A DNA stretch of 64,000 nt from Sphagnum compactum (lineage: Eukaryota; Bryophyta; Sphagnopsida; Sphagnales), in the NCBI GenBank assembly GCA_965153455.1, contig OZ234494.1, positions 25,845,354-25,909,353 on the forward strand, written 5' to 3'. The position numbers and the translations under genes are program-made. The notes below the pieces were generated by a model, which saw only the letters and a list, made by a program, of their open reading frames with translations, did no database searches and was not told where the DNA came from. This document shows positions 24,350 to 37,870 of this stretch, piece by piece. How positions within the stretch are numbered: the first letter of the stretch is position 1; each line of letters begins with the position of its first letter.

Positions 24350-25571
24350 CTCCTTGCTATCCCTAACAAATACCACTATTTGCTAATGCATCAGAGACCC
24401 CCCACTGTAATTTGCAATGAAAACTTCGTTCATTCTCTCTGCCCAAGATTCTTCACTGTATCAGGACCCGCCTTTGTCTTTTAAAGAGCTTCACAGTGTC
24501 CTAACTTGATTCCACACCTAAACTGTACACAATTACCGAGCAATTATATATATTTTGGATTAATCTAGTCTTTGCAGAGAAGCTCGACTTTTTCCTTGGC
24601 ACAGGTGAATGTGGCAGCAGGCCATGTTAATTAGAAAAAGAATTGTGTATTGTGCCACATCTTTTGATGAATAGAAGTCAATTGAAATTTGCATAAATCT
24701 CAATTACTTAATGTGAGCTTTGGCAGCCACAAGAAGACATTCTTTTCAAGCCTTCTGTTGGGATTGTGCTGGTTGCATTAAAGAAAGAGTATGCTGTCAT
24801 CTGTCCCTTGTGCACAGAAGATGCATTGATAGATGGTTGTGTTTCTAATGGTGTGTGTAATTCATTTCTGAGTAATGCCAATCTTCTCCAAAGCTGCGCT
24901 GTCTCCTAGCACCTGCTCTAGAAAAAGGTTGCTGGTTAGATAAATGGATGGGAATTGCAATGATGTTGAGTCAAGAATTAGTGTATGTTGGAAAGGTGCA
25001 TCAGGTAAATAGGGTTGGACAATGGTGAATTGGATCAGGATGATGGGCTTGATGATTTCAGAAGATATTTTACAGATAGAAGGGTAGCTATCACAGAAGC
25101 TGGAAGTTCCACTTCGAAAGCAGCTTCACACCACAGTAACAAACTCATTTGGCTGCATTCAGAAAGCAAAATCACCTGCAGAAAATGTCAAAAGCTAGAG
25201 TGCTTATTGCAGGATGAGAAGATGAAACCTGAAATAACAGATGAAGCTCAACTCAAGCAGAGGGGTGAATTGATGACATATGAGAATATAACATGTTTTA
25301 TTGTGTTGCTTGGTTGGTCTTTAGCACAGGTTGTAGTAGCTCCCTCCAGATAGACTGGAGGCTGACCAGAGCTGATACTTTTCCTGAGCTTCAGACACCT
25401 CCCAACCAAGTAAATAATGCAATAAAACTCATGGCCAGAATCCATGCCCAGATGATTTAAAGCGCATGAAATGCCAGCTCCCCAAGACCAAAAGTTTGAG
25501 AACAACTCTTTTCAAAGCACTAAAATTGGCCCTCTTCAGGACTATAGTTTCATGGTAAATGGGAGAAATGA
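24350..25571. other. Intergenic region between convergent Aurora and carrier genes
   Basis: It should contain both 3' untranslated regions. A 112-codon frame at 25015-25353 (+) begins with an acidic stretch, but has no recognised domain or relatives I can name and may be chance or an old fragment. No clear terminator-type signal was identified. Confidence 0.5.
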
Positions 25572-28500
25572 TCATACAGGTAGGGATGTCAACCACTTGA
25601 TCACAGCTTCATAGACAACAAATGTGACAGCCGCAGCTGGTGCTGCTTTTACAACAGAGGGCAGAGTGCCCTTATAAAGTCCCCTCCATCCTTCCTTTGC
25701 TAAAATTGACTGAATTGCATCCCATATGCTCGTGTATTCTCTCACTTGTACACCAGCTCCATAACGTGGATGTCGAGCTAGTCCTTCTACCTGAAACAGT
25801 CCACCACCTTTCATTACAGAAAGCTCTGACACATCTCTCAACCTTGATTGCAAGTAGCCAGTAAAAGTAATTATTCCCCTGAAACACTTGGTCAACAATT
25901 GAACTTCAGTGATTCATGTGAGGGCAAAACAAGCACAAGAGCACAATGCAATACAGAACTATAAATGTAATTAATAAGAGTCAACAAGATGAACAAAAAG
26001 TCATACCTGAAATCGCTTTTTGACCACATCAAGGGGATGGCAAGATAACTTAGCAAATAAGCCAGCTCCTAAACCACACACAAAATGTTGAGTGCCTGAC
26101 AGTGTTTCATCCCCACCTCCACCTGACAGCACTCTACTTCGATTCAATGCCTGCCAGTCACAAGGTTATCCAAGAATAACTCAGCAAAGGTCAGATGAGC
26201 ATACAAGTTTGTGATTTGAAAGTCTCCAACCACCAACTGTATCTGGCAACAGATCTGCTGGAAATGTATGCCAGGGCCAGTGAACACAGGGCATAAGGAT
26301 GAAAATATTTTGTCTGCTTAGTGCAAAAAGCAAACAACAAACATCTTGAGGGCACGTACCGAAGTCCAACGCTTGAGGGCATCATAAGTGCCAAATTGTA
26401 GCCCAGCATATGGCACAATTTCTAGGAGTGATGGTGTGAGTCCTGCATACAATCCTGTCACTCCTTTTGTCCGCAATATCTCCACCAGTGCCACTCTTAA
26501 GTTTGGATACACCTGCTCAGATCACGACCCCTACAACACAATTCACGTATGTTGCAGAGAAATAGGTTTCTGTCCATGTTCAATCCTGCATGGGTTCTAT
26601 CTCTTTACAGACAAGTCCAAGAAACACTAAGTTGCAACTCTAGAGTCCAACAAGAATATAGGACCTGAAATTTTGCACAACCAGTCCAAACTACCACTAC
26701 AACATGAAGTAGAATCTTGCTCCCTTCCATCAAAAGTAGTAGACAGCTCCATGTACAGATTACAAGTGAATCATTCAAAGTCAAAAAATACAAAAGGACT
26801 CAAAAAAATGATGCAAAAGATGGATGACAGAAGTCAATCATTGACTGCATCAATTATTGCAAAACTTAATTAAGTTAAATGGACCAAAAAGAGAGTAGAC
26901 AGGAGAATAGTGAGAAATCACCTTTGGTTCCCCTTGGGCTGCAAGGATGGTGCGAAGAAGGTCAAAGGGGTATGACCCAATTGTAGCTGCAGTCCCTGCT
27001 ATTGACCCACCTATGAAGGACATCTTTGGACTTAGGCGCATATGCTCATCTGGTGCCACATCCAAAGACACCTCTTAGTCCATATACATCTTCAACTATT
27101 ACCCTCTAAAAAGTCTCAACCCAAGGTGATTGAACATAGCTTCTAAGAGCATGCACAGCAGCAGTGCTCATTTGAGCCTCTATCAGTATTTAGCACATCC
27201 AATGTGCAGTTTAACTCCTCCCACATCCCCGCCCATAAACCTGGAAACATGGACTGTACAAAATGATTGACTATTTAAGGCTCACCACCTGGCCAATTAT
27301 TATGGTTGGCAAATGAAAAACAGTCATCTCCTGTTATTGGTGCAGAGGAGTTTCAGTGTTTAACTGCAAAACTTCATCCAAAAAATACCATACAGGCCAT
27401 TTTACTGCTGCCATTGGGCATGCTCTAATGTCCATCTAATTCCTCTGTATCATCCCATGGAAACAGAATGGTGCATTAACTTGAAAACAAACTTATAACT
27501 CAACAGATAAGAAGAAACTTTGAAGCCTTGCTTGAGCTCTGAACAGAGGAAAGATGCAAACCTTCCCTAGGAGAGCCAGAAGCCAATGTCTTGAATTTTT
27601 CGATGACCACAAACTGGATGGCTGTATATGGCATCACCAACAGCAGTGCTGGAACATTCCCCCGCCAAAACCCCTGGTCCACAGACCCCACAAAATTTGT
27701 TGTTACCATAACTTGGATGATACACCACTCCCAGTCATACACCTAGATGTTGGCATACTGTTGCATATATGCATTTGCTAGCTACTTCTATGATTGTGGA
27801 AAGGAATTCATAAAATCTGCATTCCTAGTCCACCTTTGTCTTCCTTCTGATGCCTTCCCTGAATGTGCTTCAAAAAAGATTTATCTACTGGCTATAGTCA
27901 GCAATCAGTCTTGGAAAGAGGTTCCTCTACTAGAAATCTCATGTCAGACCAATTGCGTCAACTACTACTGCACCAAAGGACGAGAGAGAGATACCACAGC
28001 ATTCACAGATTTCAAGGAACACAGTTACCCATGTCTCTACATGACCGTGTTTACTTGTACCCAACCACTATCCAGCTCCCATTATGGTAAACATTGAGTA
28101 CACATTCGAAAGCTTTCCTTTCCAGAGTTGCAGGGAAGAGCCAGTTTATCACAGCCAATCAAACATGTGGTTGCAGTAAGTAACCCTTGCATCAAATCCT
28201 CTGTTTGATATATGTTTCAAACAAATTGGCAGAGAGTATTGTTTTTTTTCCAAAACTCACCACCACTCCCTCCTCCCGAAAGATGTCTTGAATGGCTTGA
28301 GTCAATCCAGTGTACTTTGAAAGTACTTTTGTCTGAGTACCTAGAAGTTGGTGTCTACTTGTCGGCTCCAGCTGCACCTGCCCTTGCAAGACACCAACCA
28401 CTGTCTCCAGACATTTATTGCAATGCTTGCTCCCATATAGAAATTCTTTCCAAATTTCTAGCTTCTGTCAGTAGCTTATCTAGAATATGACTCACATGAC

Positions 28501-29878
28501 CATGACTACAGAACTCCAATAGATTCATCAAACAAGACTTGATTGTGCCAAGGTTATTGTCCTCATCAAAGGATTCACACTAAGATCATCTCCAGTGGTG
28601 CTTACTATGTGACATTGCAAAAATATTTCTCACATCCAAGTTTATTTATTTACCTTTTTCTAGCCACGCCCATAAAACTAAAACTGGGACTAGAAATAGG
28701 TGGGAGACCTCTAATAGGAACTCACCTGGACCAATCAAACTTTCTAGGCAATCAACAGCCAGTGTTAAGCTTTGCTGTGCCTTTTGCCAGCCTCAGCACA
28801 CTGAAAAATTGCTAGGTCAAAACCATTTTGCTGAGCCAAATCAGCATGTTTTGATTTTTTTATCCAAATTTAATTCGCATGGTCACATACTGAGAACTGG
28901 TGGAGTTGCTCTAAGAGATCAGTCAGATAGACTTCGCAAAGGTCTGAGGGAAACTCTAAAGGCACAGCAGAGATATTCTGCCCCACAAAATCCAATCAAG
29001 ATTGATAGGGGAAGAAACAAGAAACCCTCAACCCTTGGAGACCATTGAGGCGCCGAATTGGAAACGACCAAAGGATGCCTTACGACGAGAAAGCGATGCA
29101 AAAAACGTGATACACAAATTCCAGTACAAAATGGAAAAACGAATTCCCGAAAAAGGCTGCTCTCAAAGACGAGAAAAACAAAAGCAAGAAGCCTCCACCA
29201 AGAAGAATCGGTCCTCAAAGCTGTTCTTGATGACATCCAAGCGGAGAAACTAAGGTTCTGGATGCCCGTTTGTGAGGAGAACATATTTCCTCCTCGCGCA
29301 CTGGGAAAAAAAATTTCAAAAGAGAAATATCCAGCATTCCTCTAAAAGCAACCAACGAATTCCCGGATCTACTACACGTAAAGACGAAAGAAGAGAAAGA
29401 AACCACTCGAAACGAAGCAAGAAATCGAACCTAAAACCGGATCTTGATGACATCAAGCGGGGAAAAAAATGAAAAGCAAACTACAGTTCTGGACAGCCCC
29501 GTTGCGAGGAGCAAATATTTCCTCACACACTAGAAAAAAATCCAAACAAAGAATATCCAGTATATCTAGTATTCCTCAAAACAGCAACGAATTCCCGGCT
29601 ATACTGCACGCAAAAACGAAAGAAACAAATGAAAGCACTAAAAAAAAAGCAAGAAATCGAACCTGAAATCGGATCTTGATGACATCAAGCGGAGAAACTA
29701 CGGTTCTGGACACCCCGCCCGCCACAGCTCCAGCTACAGCATCCACAGTGGCTCTATGCCTGACTCGCTGTTGTCGTTGTTCTTGTGCTTGTTCCTGTTC
29801 CCCGCGCGATTTCTGGAACTCCATCACATCCTCTCCTTTCTGAGTTCCCGATGATCCCTCCCGCGACCGAAGCTGCAT
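25572..29878 (-). CDS. TPC1: Mitochondrial thiamine pyrophosphate carrier (SLC25 family)
   Basis: It imports thiamine diphosphate across the inner mitochondrial membrane for pyruvate and 2-oxoglutarate dehydrogenases. Seven exons (minus strand): 29878-29663, 28377-28261, 27673-27562, 27073-26922, 26512-26360, 26150-26007, 25790-25572; all introns are GT-AG and the model gives 370 residues (plant relatives about 340). The three carrier repeats each keep the Px[DE]xx[KR] signature: [11 protein letters not shown] (Pro63), [11 protein letters not shown] (Pro184), [12 protein letters not shown] (Pro289). [20 protein letters not shown] and [16 protein letters not shown] match the thiamine pyrophosphate subgroup. 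I start at the ATG at 29878; about 30 extra charged, Gln-rich residues precede the first helix. The end of exon 1 is repeated twice inside intron 1. It is convergent with Aurora. Another SLC25 substrate cannot be wholly excluded. Confidence 0.92.
29141..29720 (-). repeat. Triplication of the exon 1 end and intron 1 start of the carrier gene
   Basis: Three direct copies begin with GAATTCCCG at 29141, 29357 and 29589 (spacings 216 and 232). Each contains a CTTGATGACATC(A)AGCGG block, which is the complement of the exon coding for PLDVIK, and a GGTTCTGGA-like end. Only the copy ending near 29720 continues into the real exon. The other two carry a diverged pseudo-exon end; the middle one retains TTTTAGGT at the donor position. 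Confidence 0.85.
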
Positions 29879-29938
29879 CTTGCTCCTCCTCCCACTGTAT
29901 CTTCCGTGTGCGCGATCGATTTCCTTCGCGATGCAACA

Positions 29939-30205
29939 GCGCGCGCGCGCACACAGTGGTTTGGTCAGACCTCTCGCAGGCCATAGCCATGTGTCTTGAG
30001 CGCGGCGAAGGGACGAGGGAAACAAGTCCTTTTCACACTGGGGGGGTCACAACTCACAACCGAGGGGACAATCCCGACTCGGCCATAGGCATATGTCTAG
30101 AGTGCAGCGAAGAAAGATAACATATTCTTTTCACACTGGGGGGGGCGGGGTGGAAACAGTGACGTTACAAGTCACAACCGAGGGGACAATTCCGACTGGA
30201 CTCAG
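29939..30205. repeat. Duplicated promoter or leader segment of the carrier gene with a GC/AC alternating run
   Basis: A segment with CCATAGCCATGTGTCTTGAG, CACACTGGGGGG and CAACCGAGGGGACAAT occurs twice (starting at 29981 and 30083, with the last motif near 30058 and 30177). The first copy starts about 100 bases upstream of the chosen start codon. An alternating purine-pyrimidine run GCGCGCGCGCACACA lies at 29941-29955. The duplication extends upstream of the coding start and is likely to affect the promoter. Confidence 0.7.
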
Positions 30206-30354
30206 CCAAGTCATCGGGGTCATGAAAGTTGACATGGGCAACTGATTGTTGGAACCTTCCTTTCGGTTAAATAAGATGAGATTTTATTTTTATATAATTA
30301 AAATAATTCTCTTTTATTTAATTTATTTAACCCATTTCCACTAAAAGATTTTTT

Positions 30355-30622
30355 TGGGGGCCGGATTTTCGTCATTTTGTGAAAAATATTTTGAAAATGG
30401 TATAGTCTGTCACAAATTCCTTATTTTCTGGAAAAGTATTCGCCAAAAAAGAATTTTTTAAAGAACATTCTAATAATCGCAAAAAAATTCTAGAATTTCT
30501 TGCAATGTGAAAGGGCACTTACAATTTTCTAATTTCATATTTTGAATATCATCACATCTGGCTAAATATACTGACAGACAATCACCAATTGAGCAACATC
30601 ACAAAAATAAATAAATAAATAA
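30355..30622 (+). repeat. Single copy of the dispersed repeat that forms the 44-kb palindrome
   Basis: It shares an ordered series of phrases with both arms of the palindrome at 43983-44545, including TTTTGTGAAAAATATTTTG, CTGTCACAAATTCC, TTTCATATTTTGAAT, TGGCTAAAT and TTGAGCAACATCACAAAA. It lies about 480 bases upstream of the carrier gene start codon. No reading frame is present. Confidence 0.75.
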
Positions 30623-30865
30623 ACAAACAAATTTAAACTGCAGATGTCCACTAACATTCCAATTTTTACTAAACAAGAACTCTTATTTTTAATGAATTAT
30701 CTCTCAAATGGGGGGGAAAAAAAAATGTAAAATATGCATGCATTTAAACTAAAACTCCTCAATTGAAGCTTAGCTCTAAACAAGTTCTACTTGGTCTAAT
30801 TAGATAATTGTTCAACTTGGGAGCACATGGAGGTTTTCAAGTAGAAGAAGAGGAAAATAATGGAA

Positions 30866-30897
<32 letters not shown>

Positions 30898-33800
30898 GAA
30901 AAAAATTTAGATGTGAATTTTTGTTTTTGTATTTTCATAAAGGCTTTCAATCCCATCCCTATATCCAAATTTTTAACAAACTTAGGAACTTATCTAAAGA
31001 CAAACTTATGTGACTAGACAATGTTCTTTTCCCCCCTCTTCATGTTCCTGTGCTTCATTCACACACACAAACCCATCCACCAATCCCATCCCACACACTC
31101 ATAGAACTTGGCCAATTATAGGGTTTGAGGTGTCTGGCTTGGTTGAAGACTGGCTATCAACCCTAATTGGTGCAAATAGGCTCTCTTAAAATCCTCCAGC
31201 TGAGCTTCTGGTGGTCTCCAGTGTTTTCGTTCTTCAATTCCCAGTTTTTCATAACCCAGCAATTTGGATCAGGCTTTAATGCCAAAATCAAGTAGCATGG
31301 TTTTGTTCAGCATGTGGGGGTAGAAGAGAGAGGTAGGCACTAAACTTGGGATCTCAAATTTGCAATACTCTCGCATTCCCATCTCTTTTAGGTTGTCAAT
31401 AACACAATTGAGTATGCAATCGCTGGAGATTTTCACTTGGAGCTTCAGTCACATCTCAGGGCCTTATGGTAGGAACTCATGAGCATCATGCACATATATA
31501 TGTGATGCTCAATTGATCGTCTATTACTCTAATCATGTTACATTTTGGTGAAGAGAGTCAGTTCCTGTTCTGTTTGAAGCATTACTGCATAAAGACCTGC
31601 ACCCAGTTTGCTACTGTAATCGGAGAGCTCCTTACAAAGCATACTTTTCTTCCCGCTATCTGTGGGGGCATTTCAAAAAATGGAATGACCACTGTGATGG
31701 GCATTCTGTTTTTCAAAATGCCCCTCGAAATTTATTTTTGTTTTTTCTTGTGATACCTGCCACGTCTCATGAGAAATTTTTTTGGCAAAGGACTTTAGCT
31801 CTGTAAATCCCGCAGCCTCGGCTGTACCCTTTAGACTTTTTCCAGTTTATGCACACAAGCTGCTTCGTCCATTGGATGCATGGAATTGTAGTTGGAGCAG
31901 ATGTTTCTAGAATGTTTCAAACAATCCCATGTTGAACCTCTTGTCTTCTGTGCAAGGTCAAAGGAGCTCATTGAACAACACAGAAAGCAGATATACAGAA
32001 ATGCGAAAAAAAATCTTCAAGAGCATGCGGCGGGTCACAGCTAATGCTGGCTCATGATCATATCTGTGAGAAAGTATGAAATGGTTTTGACTGAGCTGAA
32101 TTGAAGTCACACCTTCGAGGGCGATGGTCTGAGTAGGTGCAGCTAAATTCCAGGAAGTCGTGCGGGGGATGAGGACTTTCACTGTGCAAAAAACTGTGGA
32201 ATTCTTTCTTGGAGTTTGAACCTTACAGCAATTCCCAGGGATCTTATGACAAATCCCATGGACCTTATGGTGCTTCCAGGGGGTGTAATGAAACCTAAGG
32301 TAGAATCTTGGCAATTTAGGTCAAAAAAAGGTTTAAATTTGGTAATCAAAACCCTAAAAATATTTTTATCTCATTTAAAGTCACATTGATTGCAAAAAAA
32401 AGTCACATTGATTGCAAAAAAATTCATTAAAAAAATCCTAATTTGTCTTAAGGTTTGGAAACAATTAATTTTCAAGTTGTGATTCCTTTGTTTTAATGCA
32501 TGAGAAATTAGGTTTATGGATTGTGGTACAATTGTGTTAAAGCGCGTGACATTTAATTTAGGTTCAAAACATTTCATGCAAAAAATATCATATTTACTAT
32601 TTTTATTGCTAGGAAGATTTAACAAAGCGTTAAGATTTCATATATGGTGAAAAAAAATATTCAAAACCTTGGGCCAAAGTGCTAAGTTTTTTCCCTCCCT
32701 AGAGCAAAATTCAAGAAAGATTTGAACCCTAAACCAAAATAATCAATGATCTTGATAAATTTAGTGCTTTAAGGGCAAAAACCATGCCTTATATTTGAAG
32801 CCCAAACATTATGTCTTAAGGCATACATGGACTTAAAGGTTTATTGACTTTAGGCTCAAGCCAAAGTGATCAACCTAAGACCTAGATTTCAAAAAGATTT
32901 TGAATTCAATGCCAAGGAAGATTCCAATGCTAAGCCAAAATGCCCAGAAATATTTTAATTTGGGGAGAATGTTTGTAGAACTTTTGGCTTATGATGTTTC
33001 CAAAGCTTTTGGCTTGTAGGACATTTGTTTTTGAAAGACTTCATGGGACCTTCACCATTGGCCTAGGACATTTGACCTAAAGTTAGAATGTTCTTTGCCA
33101 ACTTGGCCAAGATTTAAAAATCTTTTTTGGCATTCAAGTCTAGGGTTTGTCACTTTGGCTTGGGCCTATCTAGTCAAGTTCCTTATTACATAGAGTTTTC
33201 ACCAATGGCTTCAGACATTTGGCTGAAGACCTTTCAAGACCTTAAAAGGACCTTTCATTAACAAGTTAAAAAATTCAGGTTAATAAATTGTGGATAACTT
33301 TCGTTACGATCTTAAATTGTGAAGTTCAATTCCGTGATATCAATAAACAACAACCAAGGTTTTGTGGGTGATCATTCATTTATTGAATTGTCATCATTGT
33401 TGCCCATTCCCTAAGCATGAAAGCAATTTAAACATAGCATTATGGAAGAATAAATTCGCTATGTGAATATTTACATTAAGAGACCTCACAACATATTTAT
33501 ATGTGGTGCACACATCCTCAAAAAAATAGTCATGAAAGTAATTAGTAAATCTAATTATTAAATCTAGTCATGATCTACTCTAACATTATGGATGTTTTTG
33601 CTTTCAACTCATTCCCCCTTATACAATACCTCATTTTGTAGCCAATCAAAAAATAATAATTATCATTTAAAATTTTTCTTGTGTGAGGATATATTTACTA
33701 ACTACTGCATGTATAAATTTGAGGTGTTCTAAATATTTGATCATGCATTTTCATTAGCATAAGAAGTATCATGCATTTCAAATTGTCATCTCTTTACATT

Positions 33801-36800
33801 ATATTATTGTCTAAGCTAGACTAAGTCTTGAATCTTGTGTGTGAACATCAACATATGTGTGGATAGTCTGTACAAAATATAAATATAATCACTTGTTGAT
33901 ATAATTAACCTTAGTTGCTCTTCAAGTTGACTTGTTCCCAAAGATGGCACAACCAATTTTCAATGTGATGTACAAGCAATGGCATATTTTCAATCGCTAA
34001 GATTTTAAAATGTCTTTCAATCATAGTCACGTCAAAGAATTTTACAATGCATTAAACATCACTTGGTTTGTCAACTAAATACTTCTTATTTGATTTCATG
34101 TTGAAGATCCCATTAAGTCAGGATAATGGATCATTGTACAAGGATCCTTAATATGTTCTTTGATCAACACATGTTCTCTAGCAAAAATCACTCCTAATAT
34201 AATATGAAGGCCCAAACTTATTTATATTTCCTTTTTACCCAACAAATGATGTTTCTCAATTTTTTGTTGTGGGGAACTTTCATTTGTAAGATATCATGAA
34301 ATGTACCATTAATGTTTGTTGATGTATTGTAATTTTGATTCTTAAACAAATCTTTGATTTTTTACTTGTTCTTACCATGAAAATGTATATTAACATGTAT
34401 TTGGATTGTGTTCTAAAACGTAAATTCATTGTTAAAAGAATGTCTAACAAAATATTTTCATGAATTCATCAACATCCACATTATTCACAAAAGAAAATTA
34501 AAAAGCTCCAAATCAAGAACCCAAAATCAAAAAAATTAAACAAGATTCAAAACAAATGTCTCAATGTAATCTTGAATGAATTTCAAAATAAAAACTATTT
34601 TTTTTCAAATTCAAAATTAGTAACCAACAAACTAACCAATATATAATTGGTACCTAGATATTAAATTTTACTAACCTAACCCCCTTAACATCACCCCACT
34701 CATAAATCAAATTACATCTTTAAAATGCACGTCTAAAGTAAAGGACCTACTTAGAGTGCTATTCAAATCATCTACATTACTTGCAAATATATGATTTGTG
34801 TTTTGTAGGTTCATGTGACATGTTGTCATTGTGATGAAATAGCACTAGTTTTCTTTGATGGGGCATCAATGATATCATTTGATGTGTGTGTTGTAACAAC
34901 TAAATTAGGCACCTATGAATGTACTTGATGTTGAACCATGGGAATGTGGTACTCATTGTGGCAATTATTGTTGGATTGCCTAAAATTGTTGGTGTTCCAA
35001 TATTATTGGCACTTGTTGATGATGCATTAATGGCACCTACTACACTTGTTCTAGCTCTTCCACGTAAGTTGTATTTCTTGAACTTGGGTCACCATTATGG
35101 TTTTTCATAAATAACGTCACCATTGTTCATGGTAAACCACATGTATGGTTGGTTATATTGAAATGTTATTGATTGCCAAGCAAGTTCATGCATAGCCTAT
35201 GTTTGCATGGATCTTGATGTCTCCACTATAAACATGTGTTGATTAGATCTTAGAACACACAAATTTGAATGCCCTAGGGTTTGCAAATCCCTTGTTGCGT
35301 TCCCTAACACTTATTGCTTTGAAATCAATGGTGTATACTCTTGATCATGTTTTTCCTTTGAACATGTGACCATCACTAGATCTTCCTCCTTGCTAGATAA
35401 AAGATCTTAAAATTATAGTGCACTATCATTTCCATAGTTTAAGCTTTCCCTACAATCACCATTTTTGTTAAATAAATCTTATGTCTTGGAGGTTGTTCCT
35501 TTGTTCAAAGTGTTCGTTATTCCATTTCTTAGACACTAACTAGCGTTATATTTGAATGTTTTTCACACCTATGGCAAAATATCTCTCCTTTTTTAATTTT
35601 GATCTAGTGAATTTCTTCATTTAGTATAACTATCTTCACAAACTTCTAATCACAATTTGAGACATGTTCAACCTTTTTACACAAGTCCTAATGCAAAGCT
35701 TCTTTTAAATTCAAAAGTTTGCACCAGTTACCCCATTTTTATTTTGATCTTGAAAAAACTAATCAATCAAGAACCTGCAAAATCAAAATAATCATGCACT
35801 AAACTTCATTATTTTTTGACAAAAACAACAATATCAACAATAGAACAAGAATTACACCAAATGGTAGAATGTAACTTTGATTCCTAGTGCAAACCTTTAA
35901 TTATGTGCTTGTTCTAACCATGATACTAACATGCACTTCTTGTGTTTCAGAACATGAATCCATTGTTAAAACATAGCAAAATATTTTCATGAATTTAGCA
36001 ACATGCAAATTATTCACAAAATAAAATTTCTAAATTTCTAAATCAAGAACATGGAATAAAGATTCTAAACAAGAATCAAAATAACTATGTCAACATAAGA
36101 ACAAGTTTAAAAATAAAAACAAGAAACCAAATATATTCAAGCTCAAAATTAGTAACTTGTAAATTAATCAATATATAACTAATATCTACATAATAAACTA
36201 CTAGTAACCTAACTCTCTTAACTTTCACATGCACCTAAATCCAAACATCAACTTATCATATGCTACAATGATTGGAAAAGGCATGGATGAGATACAAGTT
36301 TTAGAAAAGGGAGAAATCTAATGAAGGAATAGATGTAAAGGATTGAAAAAAAAACAATTATTTCATAAATATAAGTAATGATTAGCTATTGGAAACTTCA
36401 AAAATATTAAAAATGGAGAAAAACATACAATCTATATGTCCCAAGTCCATAAGCATTGTGACATCACATTACACCAAAGCATCCAAAACTAGAACATATT
36501 GTGACGATGTTCTAAATCTAATCATGTGTGATTTTGTTGTGCACAATCAACCTCCCTAAATCATCATTGGGACCACATGACTGAGGAGTTTGAAATTTTA
36601 TTTTATGGACATCATTTAACATAAATAAATTAAATAAAAATGTGAAAGTCTAACTTCACAAAATGAATAAAGAATGATTAGAGATTCGAAATATTTTTAA
36701 AATATTTGTATAGCTTGAGTAAATGTTATATTGACCCACTTTCACTAATTATTAAATCAAACAAATGTTCAAAAGATATTTTAACACATTATTACATCAT

Positions 36801-37535
36801 TCCATTTATGATTAACAAGATCGTGATTTTATAAAATTTTGAAATAAATATAATTAAAATTTGAGAATTAAACTAATTACATTATTATATCTAAATTAAT
36901 GGCTCACATATTTAAAATAAATGTAGTTTCACAATGAAACTAAAATAATAAAATTCCATAACATAATGTCGTCAATATCATTATATCATAATGACATAAT
37001 GACATAAAATGTCATACATTAATGACATTAAAAAATTATATAATTTAATAAAAGTGTGCAAAATTGAAATATACATGTTTATATTTATGCACAATCACAT
37101 TATTTGTCAGAAGTTTAAAAATGGCATTTGGATGATCAAGGAAGTGATGTGTGGGCAAACAATGACTAAAGAGGAGAGAGGTTCAATTACCTCCAATGAA
37201 GTCAAAATGGACACTTGTGACCTACACAACTACAATTGAATAAAATTCATATTTTTGACTATGAGGTATATGATCATGTCAATCAACATTTTTTTCCAAG
37301 AATTTTTCTAGTTTTTTAAATGTGAAATTTTTTGGAATTATTTCTGTAGTGTAAATTTTACTAACTTCAATATTTTGTTGGAAAATAAATAATAATAATA
37401 ATAAAATATATATATTCCAAAAATGGGGAAAAACGAAAAGGACATCAATGTGGTAAGATTGTTGATTTTTTTTTAAAAAAATGAATGTAAAGATTTAGCA
37501 ATGGATTTGTCCTATAATCGGGTCTATCTATCTAA
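30623..37535. other. AT-rich intergenic DNA without a supported gene
   Basis: The region includes an (ATA)n run near 30867-30896, a stretch of more balanced composition at about 31020-32330, and long AT-rich DNA from 32.3 to 37.5 kb. Frames at 31535-31753, 31958-32314, 34919-35110 and 37009-37239 show no recognisable motif. The 31-32.3 kb stretch holds two hairpins (31481-31510 and 31665-31724) and could be a non-coding transcription unit. The rest may include old transposon debris that I cannot classify. Confidence 0.55.
31665..31724. other. Sixty-base hairpin, miRNA-precursor-like in shape
   Basis: The left arm 31665-31687 pairs with 31702-31724: nine perfect pairs (GGGGCATTT), two mismatches, then a run of A-T pairs, two G-T wobbles and five more pairs, closing a 14-base loop. 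It is a tidy 23-pair stem in a region without a gene. Nothing shows that it is transcribed. Confidence 0.4.
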
Positions 37536-37691
37536 TCTTATATATTAATTCACTTGTCTGTCTGTGACAGGGCTTGGGAAGGGGGTTTGGCAAAACCGGC
37601 CGGTCTCTAAATATACCCAGATGGGGAAAACATAGTTTATTTCGACCAATCGACGTAGCTGACAGAAACGAGATCCTGAAATGAGCCGCAA

Positions 37692-37797
37692 CTGGCCTGA
37701 AATGTTCCAGCGCCAGGTGCGAGTCGTGGTGGCGGAGAGACACCTGGCCTGAAATGTTCCAGCGCCAGGTGCGGGTCGTGGTGGCGGAGAGACACAC
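37692..37797. repeat. GC-rich 52-bp tandem duplication
   Basis: A unit starting CTGGCCTGAAATGTTCCAGC and ending in GGCGGAGAGACAC occurs at 37692 and again at 37744 with one substitution. A third partial form (CCTGAAATGAGCCGCAACTGG) lies just before. It sits in a GC-rich patch of about 300 bases (37560-37870) inside AT-rich DNA. Minus-strand frames here merely follow the duplication. Confidence 0.85.
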
Positions 37798-37870
37798 GCT
37801 CGCTGGATCCTCCGTCTCCCCGCACAGACATCAAATCAGAATTCCCTGTTGGCGTTTTAAACATACGTAA

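Noticed and set aside
25015-25353. A 112-codon frame between Aurora and the carrier as a separate gene
   Set aside because: No domain, no splice context, and it lies where both 3' ends should be; kept only as a note.
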